Of a stretch of 64,000 nucleotides of DNA, positions 53,625-62,256 are shown one piece after another; the stretch's first letter is position 1, and each line of letters opens with the position of its first letter. Both the position numbers and the translations under genes were made by a program. The DNA comes from CAWAYR01 sp050250955. Lineage in GTDB: Bacteria > Acidobacteriota > Vicinamibacteria > Vicinamibacterales > UBA2999. The stretch covers positions 62,001 to 126,000 of the forward strand of contig JBFWNR010000001.1 in NCBI GenBank assembly GCA_050250955.1, given 5' to 3'. Under the pieces are notes generated by a model. That model did no database searches. It was not told where the DNA came from and saw nothing but the letters and a program-made list of their open reading frames with translations.

Positions 53625-54656
53625 TTACCGCAGGAATACGGGTTGGCCCCAGGCCGTCGCGCCGTTCGAATCGGTGACGACCAGGCGGGCGTAGCCGGTG
53701 CGGCCGGCCAGCGGGAAGCGGGCGGTCGGACCATCGGCGGTCGCCAGTACGGCACCCCCGGGGCCGATGAGCGCACTGCGAAAACGGGTGTCGCCGAGCG
53801 GCCTGACGCGCACGGCGATGGCGGCGGTATCGGCGGTGTAGGCGTCGAACTCGATGCCGGTGGAGGCGTAGAACTCGCCGGCCTCGAGCGACGCCATGAG
53901 CGCGGCCGCGTCCAGCCGCGGTGCCCGCACCACCACCCAGCCCTGGCCGGGCTTCGGCGCCCGCGGGTCCCACGGCCGCTTGAAGTAGTGCGCGTCGTCG
54001 ACGGCAATCCCGTAGACGCGCCGACCCGCGGTCAGCAGCCGATCCCAGACCGCTTCCATGCCGGGCCGGTCGCCGCCGCCCAGGTTGTTCACCGCCGGGT
54101 GGCCGTTGAAGATCTCGAGCAGCTGGTAGCGCTGCAGGGCCTGCAGATCGTCGGGACTGATCGCCCAGCCGAAGTTGGGATGGTTGACGTGCGGGACGCC
54201 GCCCGCCTCCCGAATCGCGTCGGTGTTGCGCTGCAGCGTGTCGACGACGCTGGCGCCGTGACGGGGTTCGACCAGGCCGGTGACGTTCACGCCGTTGACG
54301 TGCAGCGGCTTGCCGTCGAACGCGTCGGTCACTTCCTCACCGGCCACCAGCAGGAAGCGCTCCGGCTCGCCGTGCAGGCGCGCCAATTCGGCGATCGGCG
54401 TCAGGACGTTGTGGTCGCTGAGGACCAGGAACTGGTAGCCGTGCTCCTTGTACCAGCGGGTCACCTCGTCGGGCGTGCTGTCGCCGTCGCTCTTCAGGGT
54501 GTGAGCGTGGGTGTTGCCCTTGTACCACCGCCAGGTCGAGCGATCGGGCGCCGGCTGCGCCGGCGCGGTGCCGGCGCCGCTCGAACCGAGGACCACGGCG
54601 CCGCCCAGGGCGGCGACGAGCACGAGGACGCCGGCTCTGGCCATGCGCCGCATCAT
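53625..54656 (-). CDS. PHP-domain (CehA/McbA-like) metallohydrolase
   Basis: A 343-residue secreted hydrolase; hydrophobic signal about 8-28. Metal-binding PHP motifs: GNTHAHTLKSDGDSTPDEV, FLVLSDHNVLTP, VAGEEVTD, GGVPHVNHPNFGW and the late GIAVDDAHYFKRP. CehA/McbA-type members of this family open amides or esters such as carbaryl, though native roles are unknown. A small beta-sandwich domain follows from about residue 265. ATG at 54656 or the next codon at 54653 starts the protein. Confidence 0.85.
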   Translation of the reverse strand: MMRRMARAGVLVLVAALGGAVVLGSSGAGTAPAQPAPDRSTWRWYKGNTHAHTLKSDGDSTPDEVTRWYKEHGYQFLVLSDHNVLTPIAELARLHGEPERFLLVAGEEVTDAFDGKPLHVNGVNVTGLVEPRHGASVVDTLQRNTDAIREAGGVPHVNHPNFGWAISPDDLQALQRYQLLEIFNGHPAVNNLGGGDRPGMEAVWDRLLTAGRRVYGIAVDDAHYFKRPWDPRAPKPGQGWVVVRAPRLDAAALMASLEAGEFYASTGIEFDAYTADTAAIAVRVRPLGDTRFRSALIGPGGAVLATADGPTARFPLAGRTGYARLVVTDSNGATAWGQPVFLR

Positions 54657-54680
54657 GCCCGAACGGCACGACAGCGGTAC

Positions 54681-54720
54681 AAAGAAACGGGCGACGCCGG
54701 TGCTTCCGGCGTCGCCCGTT
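54681..54720 (-). terminator. Rho-independent terminator of the TonB receptor genes
   Basis: AACGGGCGACGCCGG and CCGGCGTCGCCCGTT pair perfectly over 15 bp with a 5-nt loop. On the minus strand the stem is followed by TCTTTG, a short U-rich tail, 54 nt after the TonB receptor stop at 54775. It also separates that operon from the downstream PHP gene. Confidence 0.8.
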
Positions 54721-54774
54721 CGTGTCCGGAGGGGTCCAGCCGCTGGCCGCCAGGCCCCAGCCGCTGGTCGATCG

Positions 54775-57615
54775 TCAGAACCTGACCGTCGCCCCCAGCC
54801 GGAGGATCCGCGGCGTCAGGATGCGGGTCGGACGGCCCCAGGACGAGCCGAGGTTCTCGGTCTGCAGCAGCACGTGGTTGGCGTTCAGCACGTTGAACAT
54901 GTCCAGCGAGAGCTCGACGCTGGCCATGCCGAGGCGCTGGCGCTTGCTCACCCGCACGTCGACGAACTTGTTCACCGTCTCGGTCCGATCCTCGCCGCGC
55001 TGGGCGACGCGGATCGTCTCGCTCGACTGCGACAGGGTCGGGTTGGTGAAGGTGAACACCTGGGTGCGGTTGAGCGGGTCGCCGTCGCGAGCGGTGTACT
55101 TGGCTGCCACGGTGACGTCGTAGGGGAACATGTAGCTCCCCGACAGATTGAAGGTCCACGGCAGCTCGGTGAACACCGAGCCGTCGGTGCGGTTGAGGAT
55201 GTAGTTCGGGTTGTTGAAGTCGGTCGCCGCCCCCGGGTTGGTGAACGTGCCGCTGTGGTCGAAGCCCTTGTGGCGCTGCAGGCTGAGGCCGGCCAGCATC
55301 TGCCAGCGGTTCGACATCTTCTTCTGGATGTCGAACTGGACGCCGTCGTAGTCGCTCTTGAGCACGTCGACGTTGGTGATGACGCGGTCGCGCTGGCTGC
55401 CGAACGCCGAGCCGAGCTTGTAGATCTCGATGCTCTTCACCTGGCCGTCCGAGTCGGTGTAGGTGCGGGTCTCGGGCGTGTAGGCCGAAGTCGGCCGGGC
55501 CCGGTCGACGATGCCGAGGCCGTCGCGGTGCTGGCGGCGGTGATAGCTGACGCCGACCGCCAGGTTCTGGACCAGCTGGTGCTCGACGCCGAGGTTGAAC
55601 TCGTCGCTGTAGGGACGGTCGGCGTCCTGGTCGACGGTCGGGAACAGGCCACGCACGAAGGTCGGCAGCGGCCCGAGCTCGCCGGCGTCGAGGGCCCGGT
55701 TGTTGTTGCGGTCGGTCCACACCACGTTCAGCGTCGAGAGCGCGTTGGGGTTGGCGTTCTCGACCAGCTCCGACCCGAACTGGTTGTAGAAGCGGCCGTA
55801 GTAGGCCTTGATCGCCGTCTGGCCGTTGCCGAACACGTCGTAGGAGATGCCGATGCGCGGCGCGACGTTGAGCGAGTAGTCGTAGACGTCGGTCCGCGCG
55901 AACGACCGCTCGCCCACGTAAGTACCGGCCGGGCTCGACTGCTCGGGCAGGTAGCCGCTGGCGCCGTCGAAGCGCACGCCGACGTTGATGGTGGCGCGGC
56001 CGAGCACCCAGCGATCCTGCACGAACGCGCCCCAGGTCTCCATCTTGTGGTCGGAGACGATCGGCGTGTTCGCGATCTGGCCCTGGAAACCGACGCCGTT
56101 GCGCATCTCGAGCAGGATGTCGCCGTTGCGGATGCGGTCGTAGGCCATGCGCTCCCACGACAGCTGGACGCCGGCCTTGAAGTCGTGCGTGCCGCCGAGC
56201 AGGCTGGGCACGAAGTAGCTGTAGGTGGCGTTGCCCTGGTAGCGGTGGTTCGGGTTGATCGACTGGATCTCGGCGGCGTTGAAGCGCTGGAAGGTCGCCA
56301 CGTCACGCACTGCGATGCCGGAGGCGTCGTCCTGGTAGCGGCTCGGGAACTCGCCCCACATGCGGCCGAAGCGGGCGTCGAACACGCCACGCTGTCCGAC
56401 CACCTGGTTGAACTGGGCGACGTAGTTCTGGGCCGGCTGATCCTGCAGCACCGAAGCGCGGTCCTCCACGAACAGGTAGGGCGAATCGCGGCGGTGGAAG
56501 CGGTTCTTCAGGTTGCGGTTGAACATGAACGACGCCCGCGTGCTGGGCGTCACCTGCGAGGTGACCTTGCCCATGTAGTTCTCGATGCGGTTGTCGTCGA
56601 TGGCCTGCGAGCCGTCGGGGTTGGTGGCGCCGATCTGGAACTGGTCGAGCCGCCAGCGCCGCGTCGCGCCGAAGAACCACAGCTTGTCGCGGACGATCGG
56701 CCCGCCGAGGGTCGAGCTCCAGTCGTAGCTGATGTCGATCGGGTTGCCGGCGGCGCCGGTCTGGCCGCCGGCGCCCAGGCCGAGGCGGGTGCGCAGGTCG
56801 TCGTCGATGTTGTCGCCCTGCAGGCTGTCGTTCATGAAGTAGAAGTTGTGGTCGCTGGTGAAGCGGTTGCCGCCCGACTTGGTGACCATGTTCATGTAGA
56901 CGCCCGACACGTCGCTCTCCGCGGTGCCCGAGGCGGTCTGCATGTTGTATTCCTCGTACATCTCGAAGCCGTAGTACTGCATCGTGGCGCCGCCCGAGCC
57001 GCCCGGCCAGTTGGTCTTCAGGCCGTCGATCGAGAACGACTTCTGGCTGTCGGCCGAGCCGAACGCCTCGAGGTTGTACTGCTGCATGCCCTCGGTGCCG
57101 CCGACGTCGAGACGGCCGGTGACCACGCCCGGCACCAGGCCGGCCATCACCCACGGGTTGCGCCCGGTCGGGATCGCCTCGTAGAGGTCCTTGGTGATGT
57201 TGGTCTGGGTGACCGTGGACGACACGTCGACGACCGGCGTCTCGCCGCTCACCGTGATCGTCTCCTGCAGGCCGCCCACCGAGAGCTCGAGGTCGAGACG
57301 GGTGGTGCGGTTGACCTGCACGACGACGCCGTCGCGCGTCTGGGTCGTGAAGCCGGTGAGCTCGAACGCCACCGTGTAGCTGCCCGGCGGCACGCCGGTC
57401 AGCGAGTAGAGCCCCTGTTCGGTCGTCACCGTCGTGCGGCCCGCGCCTTCCAGGCCGCCACCGGTCACGTTCACGGTCACGCCCGGCAGCACGCCGCCCT
57501 GCGCGTCGCGCACGACGCCGGTCAGCGCACCGGTCTGCTGAGCTTCAGCCGGCGCTGCGGCCACCATGGCCAGCGCCACCGCCGCAGCGGCTACCCATCG
57601 AAACAGCACTCTCAT
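54775..57615 (-). CDS. TonB-dependent receptor with carboxypeptidase-regulatory domain (paralogue 1)
   Basis: A 946-residue outer-membrane receptor of the Oar/CarboxypepD_reg type. Signal peptide ends AEAQ near residue 25; an Ig-like regulatory domain (about 28-108, QTGALTGVVRDAQGGVLPGVTVNV) precedes the plug (about 120-260, ETPVVDVSSTVTQTNITKDLYEAIPTGR) and a 22-strand barrel ending in LRLGATVRF. It should import a large substrate (oligosaccharide, peptide or chelate) using TonB energy. No SusD partner is adjacent. GGAGG precedes the ATG. It lies 285 nt downstream of its paralogue. Confidence 0.93.
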   Translation of the reverse strand: MRVLFRWVAAAAVALAMVAAAPAEAQQTGALTGVVRDAQGGVLPGVTVNVTGGGLEGAGRTTVTTEQGLYSLTGVPPGSYTVAFELTGFTTQTRDGVVVQVNRTTRLDLELSVGGLQETITVSGETPVVDVSSTVTQTNITKDLYEAIPTGRNPWVMAGLVPGVVTGRLDVGGTEGMQQYNLEAFGSADSQKSFSIDGLKTNWPGGSGGATMQYYGFEMYEEYNMQTASGTAESDVSGVYMNMVTKSGGNRFTSDHNFYFMNDSLQGDNIDDDLRTRLGLGAGGQTGAAGNPIDISYDWSSTLGGPIVRDKLWFFGATRRWRLDQFQIGATNPDGSQAIDDNRIENYMGKVTSQVTPSTRASFMFNRNLKNRFHRRDSPYLFVEDRASVLQDQPAQNYVAQFNQVVGQRGVFDARFGRMWGEFPSRYQDDASGIAVRDVATFQRFNAAEIQSINPNHRYQGNATYSYFVPSLLGGTHDFKAGVQLSWERMAYDRIRNGDILLEMRNGVGFQGQIANTPIVSDHKMETWGAFVQDRWVLGRATINVGVRFDGASGYLPEQSSPAGTYVGERSFARTDVYDYSLNVAPRIGISYDVFGNGQTAIKAYYGRFYNQFGSELVENANPNALSTLNVVWTDRNNNRALDAGELGPLPTFVRGLFPTVDQDADRPYSDEFNLGVEHQLVQNLAVGVSYHRRQHRDGLGIVDRARPTSAYTPETRTYTDSDGQVKSIEIYKLGSAFGSQRDRVITNVDVLKSDYDGVQFDIQKKMSNRWQMLAGLSLQRHKGFDHSGTFTNPGAATDFNNPNYILNRTDGSVFTELPWTFNLSGSYMFPYDVTVAAKYTARDGDPLNRTQVFTFTNPTLSQSSETIRVAQRGEDRTETVNKFVDVRVSKRQRLGMASVELSLDMFNVLNANHVLLQTENLGSSWGRPTRILTPRILRLGATVRF

Positions 57616-57825
57616 CTGTGGTCCTCCGACACTTTCCGGCCCAGGTTCGCTTGCTGGGGGGCCGCAGGGAGGTAAGCAAAGGCCGTGCACTGTCTCCAAT
57701 CGCCACCGGAGGCCGGAATGGGCCTGATCCGACCGGGCCGAAGACGGAATCAGCCCCGGAGAGACGAAAAAACCAATGATTTGGATCGCCGATCCGAGGC
57801 TTGGGCGGGGCGCTGGAGGGCCCGC

Positions 57826-57853
57826 CGCCCGCCGGGCAGACACCCGGCGGGCG
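57826..57853 (-). terminator. Hairpin CGCCCGCCGGG/CCCGGCGGGCG
   Basis: Perfect 11-bp stem with a 6-nt loop in the 285-nt gap between the two TonB receptor genes. It is the second of two stacked hairpins after the upstream receptor's stop; there is no U-tract. The remainder of the gap (57616-57825) carries the GGAGG site of paralogue 1 and nothing else that I recognise. Confidence 0.4.
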
Positions 57854-57868
57854 ACGAGCGAGCGGACG

Positions 57869-57893
57869 GCCGGCTCGCCTGGAGCGAGCCGGC
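57869..57893 (-). terminator. Hairpin GCCGGCTCGC/GCGAGCCGGC
   Basis: Perfect 10-bp stem with a 5-nt loop, 8 nt after the stop of TonB receptor paralogue 2 on the minus strand. With the next hairpin it may attenuate read-through or protect the mRNA 3' end. Confidence 0.45.
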
Positions 57894-57900
57894 GGGTCGG

Positions 57901-60729
57901 TCAGAACCTCACGGTGGCGCCGAGGCGGATGATCCGCGGCGCCAGGATGCGGGTCGGCCGACCCCAGGTCGACCCGATGTTCTCGGTCTGCAGGAGCACG
58001 TGGTTGGCGTTCAGCACGTTGAAGAGGTCGATCGTCCCCTCGATGCTGCCCGCCCCGACCGCGAACCGCCGCGCCACGCGCAGGTCGACGAACTTGGTGA
58101 CCTTCTCGGTGCGATCGGTGCCGCGCGGCACGACCCGCACCGTCTCACTGGCCTGCGACGCGGTGAGGCCGCCGAAGACCGCCGTGCGCGCCAGCGGGTC
58201 GCCGGCCCGCGCGGTGTACTTCCCCGACAGCACGATGTTCAACGGCGCCTGGTAGCTGCCCGAGAGGTTGAAGCTCCACGGCAGGTCGGTGAAGACGCGG
58301 GCCCCGTCGCGGTTGATCGACACGTTGGGGTTGCTGAAGTCGAGGTTGGTGTAGGTGCCGTTGTGTTCGAACCCCTCGTGCTTCTGCAGGGTCAGGCCGG
58401 CCAGCGCCTGCCAGCGGTTCGACAGGCGCTTCTGCAGCTCGAACTGCACGCCGTTGTAGTCGCTTTCGAGCACGTCGACGTTGTCGATGTAGCGGTCGCG
58501 GGCGGTGATGAACTCGGGCCGCAGGTTGTAGATGGTGATGTTCTGCGCCTGCCCGGAAATCGGGTCGGTGAAGGTGCGCGTCACCGGCGAGTAGGTGTCC
58601 GGCGTGCGCGCCCGGTCGAGGATGCCGAGGCCGTTGCGATGCTGCCGGCGGTGATAACTGACGCCGACCGCGAGGTTGTTGGCCAGCTGCTGTTCGATGC
58701 CGGCGTTGATCTCCTCGCTGTACGGGCGGGTGGCGCCGCCGTCGACGTTCGGGAACAGCCCGCGCGGGAACCCGGTGAAGGTGCCGAGCTCGCCGGGGTC
58801 GAGGGCGCGGTTGCCGTTGCTGTCGGTCCACGACACCGCCTGGTTGACGATGGCGTTGGGGTTGGCGGTCTCGGCGATCTCCGAGCCGAACTGGTTGTAG
58901 AACCGTCCGTAGTAGGCCTTGACCGCGGTCTTGCCGTTGCCGAAGACGTCGAAGGTCAGCCCCAGGCGCGGCGCCACGTTGGGCCCGAAGTCGAAGACGT
59001 CGGTCCTGGAGAAGCTGCGCTCGCCGACGAAGGTGCCCGCCGGGCTGGTCTGCGCCGGCAGATAGGCGCTGACGCCGTCGATGCGCACGCCGGCGTTCAC
59101 GGTCAGGCGACCCTTGATCCAGCGATCCTGCAGGAATACCCCCCAGGTGCTCAGGCGATGGTCCGAGATGATCGGGGTGTTGGACAGCTGGGCCTGGAAC
59201 GGCACGCCGTCGCGCAGTTCGAGGAAGTAGTCGCCGTTACGGATGCGCTCGTACTCCATCCGCTCGCGCGACACCTGCACGCCGGCCTTGAGGTCGTGGG
59301 TGCCGGCGCTGCCGGTGTCGAGGAACAGGCTGGCAGTGGCGTTGCCCTGGTAGCGCTCGTTGGGGTTCAGCGACTGCTGGATGGCGGCGTTCTCGATCGT
59401 GAAGCGCGCCACGTCGCGGATCGAGATCTCGCTGGGGGACACCTCGGACTGATAGCGCGACGGCGTGGTCCCCCACATCCGGCCGAACCGGGCGTCGAAC
59501 ACCAGCCGGGCACCGAGCACCTGGTTCCAGCTGAACGCGTAGTTCTGGGCCGGCTGATCCTGCAGCGTCGAGGCCTTGTCGGGCACGAACAGGTAGGGCG
59601 AGTCGCGGCGGTGGAAGCGGTCCTTGAGGTTGCGGTTGAACACCGCCGAGGTGCGGATGTTCGGGGTCGTCTGCCAGGTCAGCTTGCCGACGACGTTGCG
59701 GATGCGGTTGTCGTCGATGGCCTGCGAGCCGTCGGGATTGAGGGCGCCGACCTGGAACTGGTCGAGTCGCCACCAGCGCGTGGCGGTGAAGAACCACAGC
59801 TTGTCGCGCAGGACCGGCCCGCCCAGCGTCGAGCTCCAGTCGTAGCTGATGTCGATCGGGTTGCCGGCGGCGCCGCTCTGCTGGCCGGCGGCCAGGCCCA
59901 GGCGGGTGCGCAGGTCGTCGTCGATGTTCTCGCCCTGCAGGCTGTCGTTCATGAAGTAGAAGTTGTGGTCGCTGGTGAAGCGGTTGCCACCCGACTTGGT
60001 GACCATGTTCATGTAGATGCCGGCGACATCGCTTTCCGCGGTGCCCGAGGCGGTCTGCATGTTGTACTCGTCGTACATCTCGAAGCCGTAGTACATCATC
60101 GTGAAGCCGCCGCTGCCGCCGGCCCAGTTGGTCTTGATGCCGTCGATCGAGAACGACTTCTGGCTGTCGGCCGAGCCGAACGCCTCGAGGCTGTACTGCT
60201 GCATGCCTTCGGTGCCGCCGACGTCGAGCCGGCCGGTGGTGACACCCGGCACCAGGCCGGCCATCACCCACGGGTTGCGTCCGGTCGGGATCGCCTCGTA
60301 GAGGTCCTTGGTGATGTTGGTCTGGGTCACGGTGGACGACACGTCGACGACCGGCGACGCGCCGCTCACCGTCACGGTCTCCTGCAGGGTGCCGACGCCG
60401 AGTTCGACGTCGAGGCGCGTCGTGCGCGCCACCTGCACGACGATGCTGTCGCGCCTCAGCGGCGCGAAACCGGTCAGCTCGTAGTTCACCTGATAGGTGC
60501 CCGGCGGCAGGGTGGTGAACTGGTAGCTGCCGCCCTCGCCCGTGACCGCGGTCCGGACGCCGCCGATGAGCGCCGGACTCGAGACGCTGACCGTCACACC
60601 GGGCAGCACACCGCCTTGCGCGTCGCGCACGATCCCGGACAAGGTGCCGGTCTGCTGGGCGCTCGCGGCGGTGGCCGTCGCCAGCGCGACGATCACGGCC
60701 AGCGTGCCAATGCCTGTCACTCGATTCAT
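57901..60729 (-). CDS. TonB-dependent receptor with carboxypeptidase-regulatory domain (paralogue 2)
   Basis: A 942-residue paralogue of the neighbouring receptor with the same order: signal peptide ending ASAQ, regulatory domain (QTGTLSGIVRDAQGGVLPGVTVSV), plug and a barrel ending LRLGATVRF. The plug and first barrel strands are almost identical to those of the neighbour, while the rest is clearly more diverged. GGAGG lies 9 nt before the ATG. The duplicates probably import related substrates. Confidence 0.93.
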   Translation of the reverse strand: MNRVTGIGTLAVIVALATATAASAQQTGTLSGIVRDAQGGVLPGVTVSVSSPALIGGVRTAVTGEGGSYQFTTLPPGTYQVNYELTGFAPLRRDSIVVQVARTTRLDVELGVGTLQETVTVSGASPVVDVSSTVTQTNITKDLYEAIPTGRNPWVMAGLVPGVTTGRLDVGGTEGMQQYSLEAFGSADSQKSFSIDGIKTNWAGGSGGFTMMYYGFEMYDEYNMQTASGTAESDVAGIYMNMVTKSGGNRFTSDHNFYFMNDSLQGENIDDDLRTRLGLAAGQQSGAAGNPIDISYDWSSTLGGPVLRDKLWFFTATRWWRLDQFQVGALNPDGSQAIDDNRIRNVVGKLTWQTTPNIRTSAVFNRNLKDRFHRRDSPYLFVPDKASTLQDQPAQNYAFSWNQVLGARLVFDARFGRMWGTTPSRYQSEVSPSEISIRDVARFTIENAAIQQSLNPNERYQGNATASLFLDTGSAGTHDLKAGVQVSRERMEYERIRNGDYFLELRDGVPFQAQLSNTPIISDHRLSTWGVFLQDRWIKGRLTVNAGVRIDGVSAYLPAQTSPAGTFVGERSFSRTDVFDFGPNVAPRLGLTFDVFGNGKTAVKAYYGRFYNQFGSEIAETANPNAIVNQAVSWTDSNGNRALDPGELGTFTGFPRGLFPNVDGGATRPYSEEINAGIEQQLANNLAVGVSYHRRQHRNGLGILDRARTPDTYSPVTRTFTDPISGQAQNITIYNLRPEFITARDRYIDNVDVLESDYNGVQFELQKRLSNRWQALAGLTLQKHEGFEHNGTYTNLDFSNPNVSINRDGARVFTDLPWSFNLSGSYQAPLNIVLSGKYTARAGDPLARTAVFGGLTASQASETVRVVPRGTDRTEKVTKFVDLRVARRFAVGAGSIEGTIDLFNVLNANHVLLQTENIGSTWGRPTRILAPRIIRLGATVRF

Positions 60730-60903
60730 GGACGTCGTCCTCCAGTCGTCAGGATGGGCTGTCATGGGCGCACGGCGCGGTGCCCTCGATCGCAGCACTG
60801 TAGCGCAACATCGATGGGGTGGGATCGATTCCCGGCGCGGCACGATCGGCCGGCCCGCACCGGCCCCTCCTGCCGGGCCCCGGCGTCACCGGCCCGTCGC
60901 CGG

Positions 60904-62256
60904 TCAGTCGTCACACTGCGCCAGCAGGGTGCCGGGCCGGACCCGGCCGAGTTTGCGGTCGAGCCGGGCCAGGCGGTGCTCGGCATCGCCGCGATGACGC
61001 GGCGCCAACGGCTCAGCCAGGGCGTCGAGCACCATCGCCCGCGCCGCGGCGAGGTCGCGCTCGCGATGTTCGTGGAAGATCGCCAGCGCCTCGCGCGCTT
61101 CACGCCGGGCCAGGGGCGCCGCGCCGCGCGTCGCCAGCAGGTCGCGCCACGCCTCGGCCGCGGCGGCGGGCCGGCCGGCGCGCCGCCGCACCAGCGCCAG
61201 GCGCCGCAACGCCTCGCCACGCAACCGCCCGTCGCCGGTGTGTGCCGCCGTCGTGGCGGCGTGCACGTAGCACGCGTCGGCCTGGTCGATCTCGCCGAGT
61301 CGGTCGTGCATGCGGCCGAGCCCGAGGCACTCCTGGCCGCTCTCGGCCGCGCCCGGCCCGAGGACGACCAGCGCCGCCGCCCGCGCGCACACCAGCAGCG
61401 TCGACAGCAGGTCGAGGCGGTTGTGTTCGAGCACGGCGGCGAGCGGCGCGGCGCGGCCGTCGCGGACGAACTGGAAGTAGCGCGCGGGAATCTCGAATCC
61501 CGGCACGTCGCCGACGCGATGGACGCCGTTCAGCCGTCGCTCGAGCACGGCGAGCGAGCAGCTCCCCTCGTCGGGATCCTGGCCGACCAGCTCGGGCCGG
61601 TCGCGCCAGAAGCGCCGCGCCGGGTGCAGCGCGTCGAGGTGCGGCAGGGCGCCCCACGGCCACGCCAGGCGGTGGTAGCTGAAGCGCATCTCGAGCAGCG
61701 GCACGTCGAAGGTGCGGCCGTTGAAGGTGACGAGCTGGCGGCGATCGCGCATCCAGTCGGCCACCAGGTGCAGCTGGGCCCGCTCGTGCTCGAAGCCAGG
61801 GGACAGGAACTGCCGGATCTCGACGGCCTCGCCGTCGAGACGGGCACACCCGACCAGGAAGGCCTGCGTGCCGGCGCCGCCCGCCAGGCCGGTGGTCTCG
61901 AGATCGACGACACACAGCCCGTCGAGATCCTGCAGCAGGGGCCCGCCGTCCCCGGCCGCCCGGCCGCCCGGCCAGGCCCGACCGAGCGTGGTGAAGCCCT
62001 CCACCGACGACTGCAGCGTGCGGACGATGCTGGCGATCGGCACCAGGCCATGCCGGTCGGCGCCGTCGTAGCGCCGATCGACGACGATGCAGCGGCCGCC
62101 GGCCGTCGCCTGCACGATGCCGCCGAGCACGGCGGCGGCGTCCTCCGCGGCAGCCGCGCCGCCGGGCGCATCCGCCGGCTCGCCGTGCACGTGCGGCACC
62201 GGCGACGGCACGGCACCGACCACGGCCCGCAGGCGATCGGCCAGCGAGGGCTTCAT
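60904..62256 (-). CDS. mrfB: MrfB/YprB-like DEDD exonuclease with TPR tail
   Basis: A 450-residue protein. The RNase-H-like exonuclease core (about 105-290) shows CVVDLETTGLAGGAGTQAFLVG, VTFNGRTFDVPLLEMRF, LPHLDALHPARRFW and EHNRLDLLSTL, matching DEDDh-type metal residues. TPR-like helices follow (about 305-440). In Bacillus subtilis YprB (MrfB) works with the helicase YprA (MrfA) in excision of mitomycin-type DNA damage. Here the MrfA-like gene lies directly upstream and the genes overlap by TGATG, so the same repair system is likely. Confidence 0.85.
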   Translation of the reverse strand: MKPSLADRLRAVVGAVPSPVPHVHGEPADAPGGAAAAEDAAAVLGGIVQATAGGRCIVVDRRYDGADRHGLVPIASIVRTLQSSVEGFTTLGRAWPGGRAAGDGGPLLQDLDGLCVVDLETTGLAGGAGTQAFLVGCARLDGEAVEIRQFLSPGFEHERAQLHLVADWMRDRRQLVTFNGRTFDVPLLEMRFSYHRLAWPWGALPHLDALHPARRFWRDRPELVGQDPDEGSCSLAVLERRLNGVHRVGDVPGFEIPARYFQFVRDGRAAPLAAVLEHNRLDLLSTLLVCARAAALVVLGPGAAESGQECLGLGRMHDRLGEIDQADACYVHAATTAAHTGDGRLRGEALRRLALVRRRAGRPAAAAEAWRDLLATRGAAPLARREAREALAIFHEHRERDLAAARAMVLDALAEPLAPRHRGDAEHRLARLDRKLGRVRPGTLLAQCDD

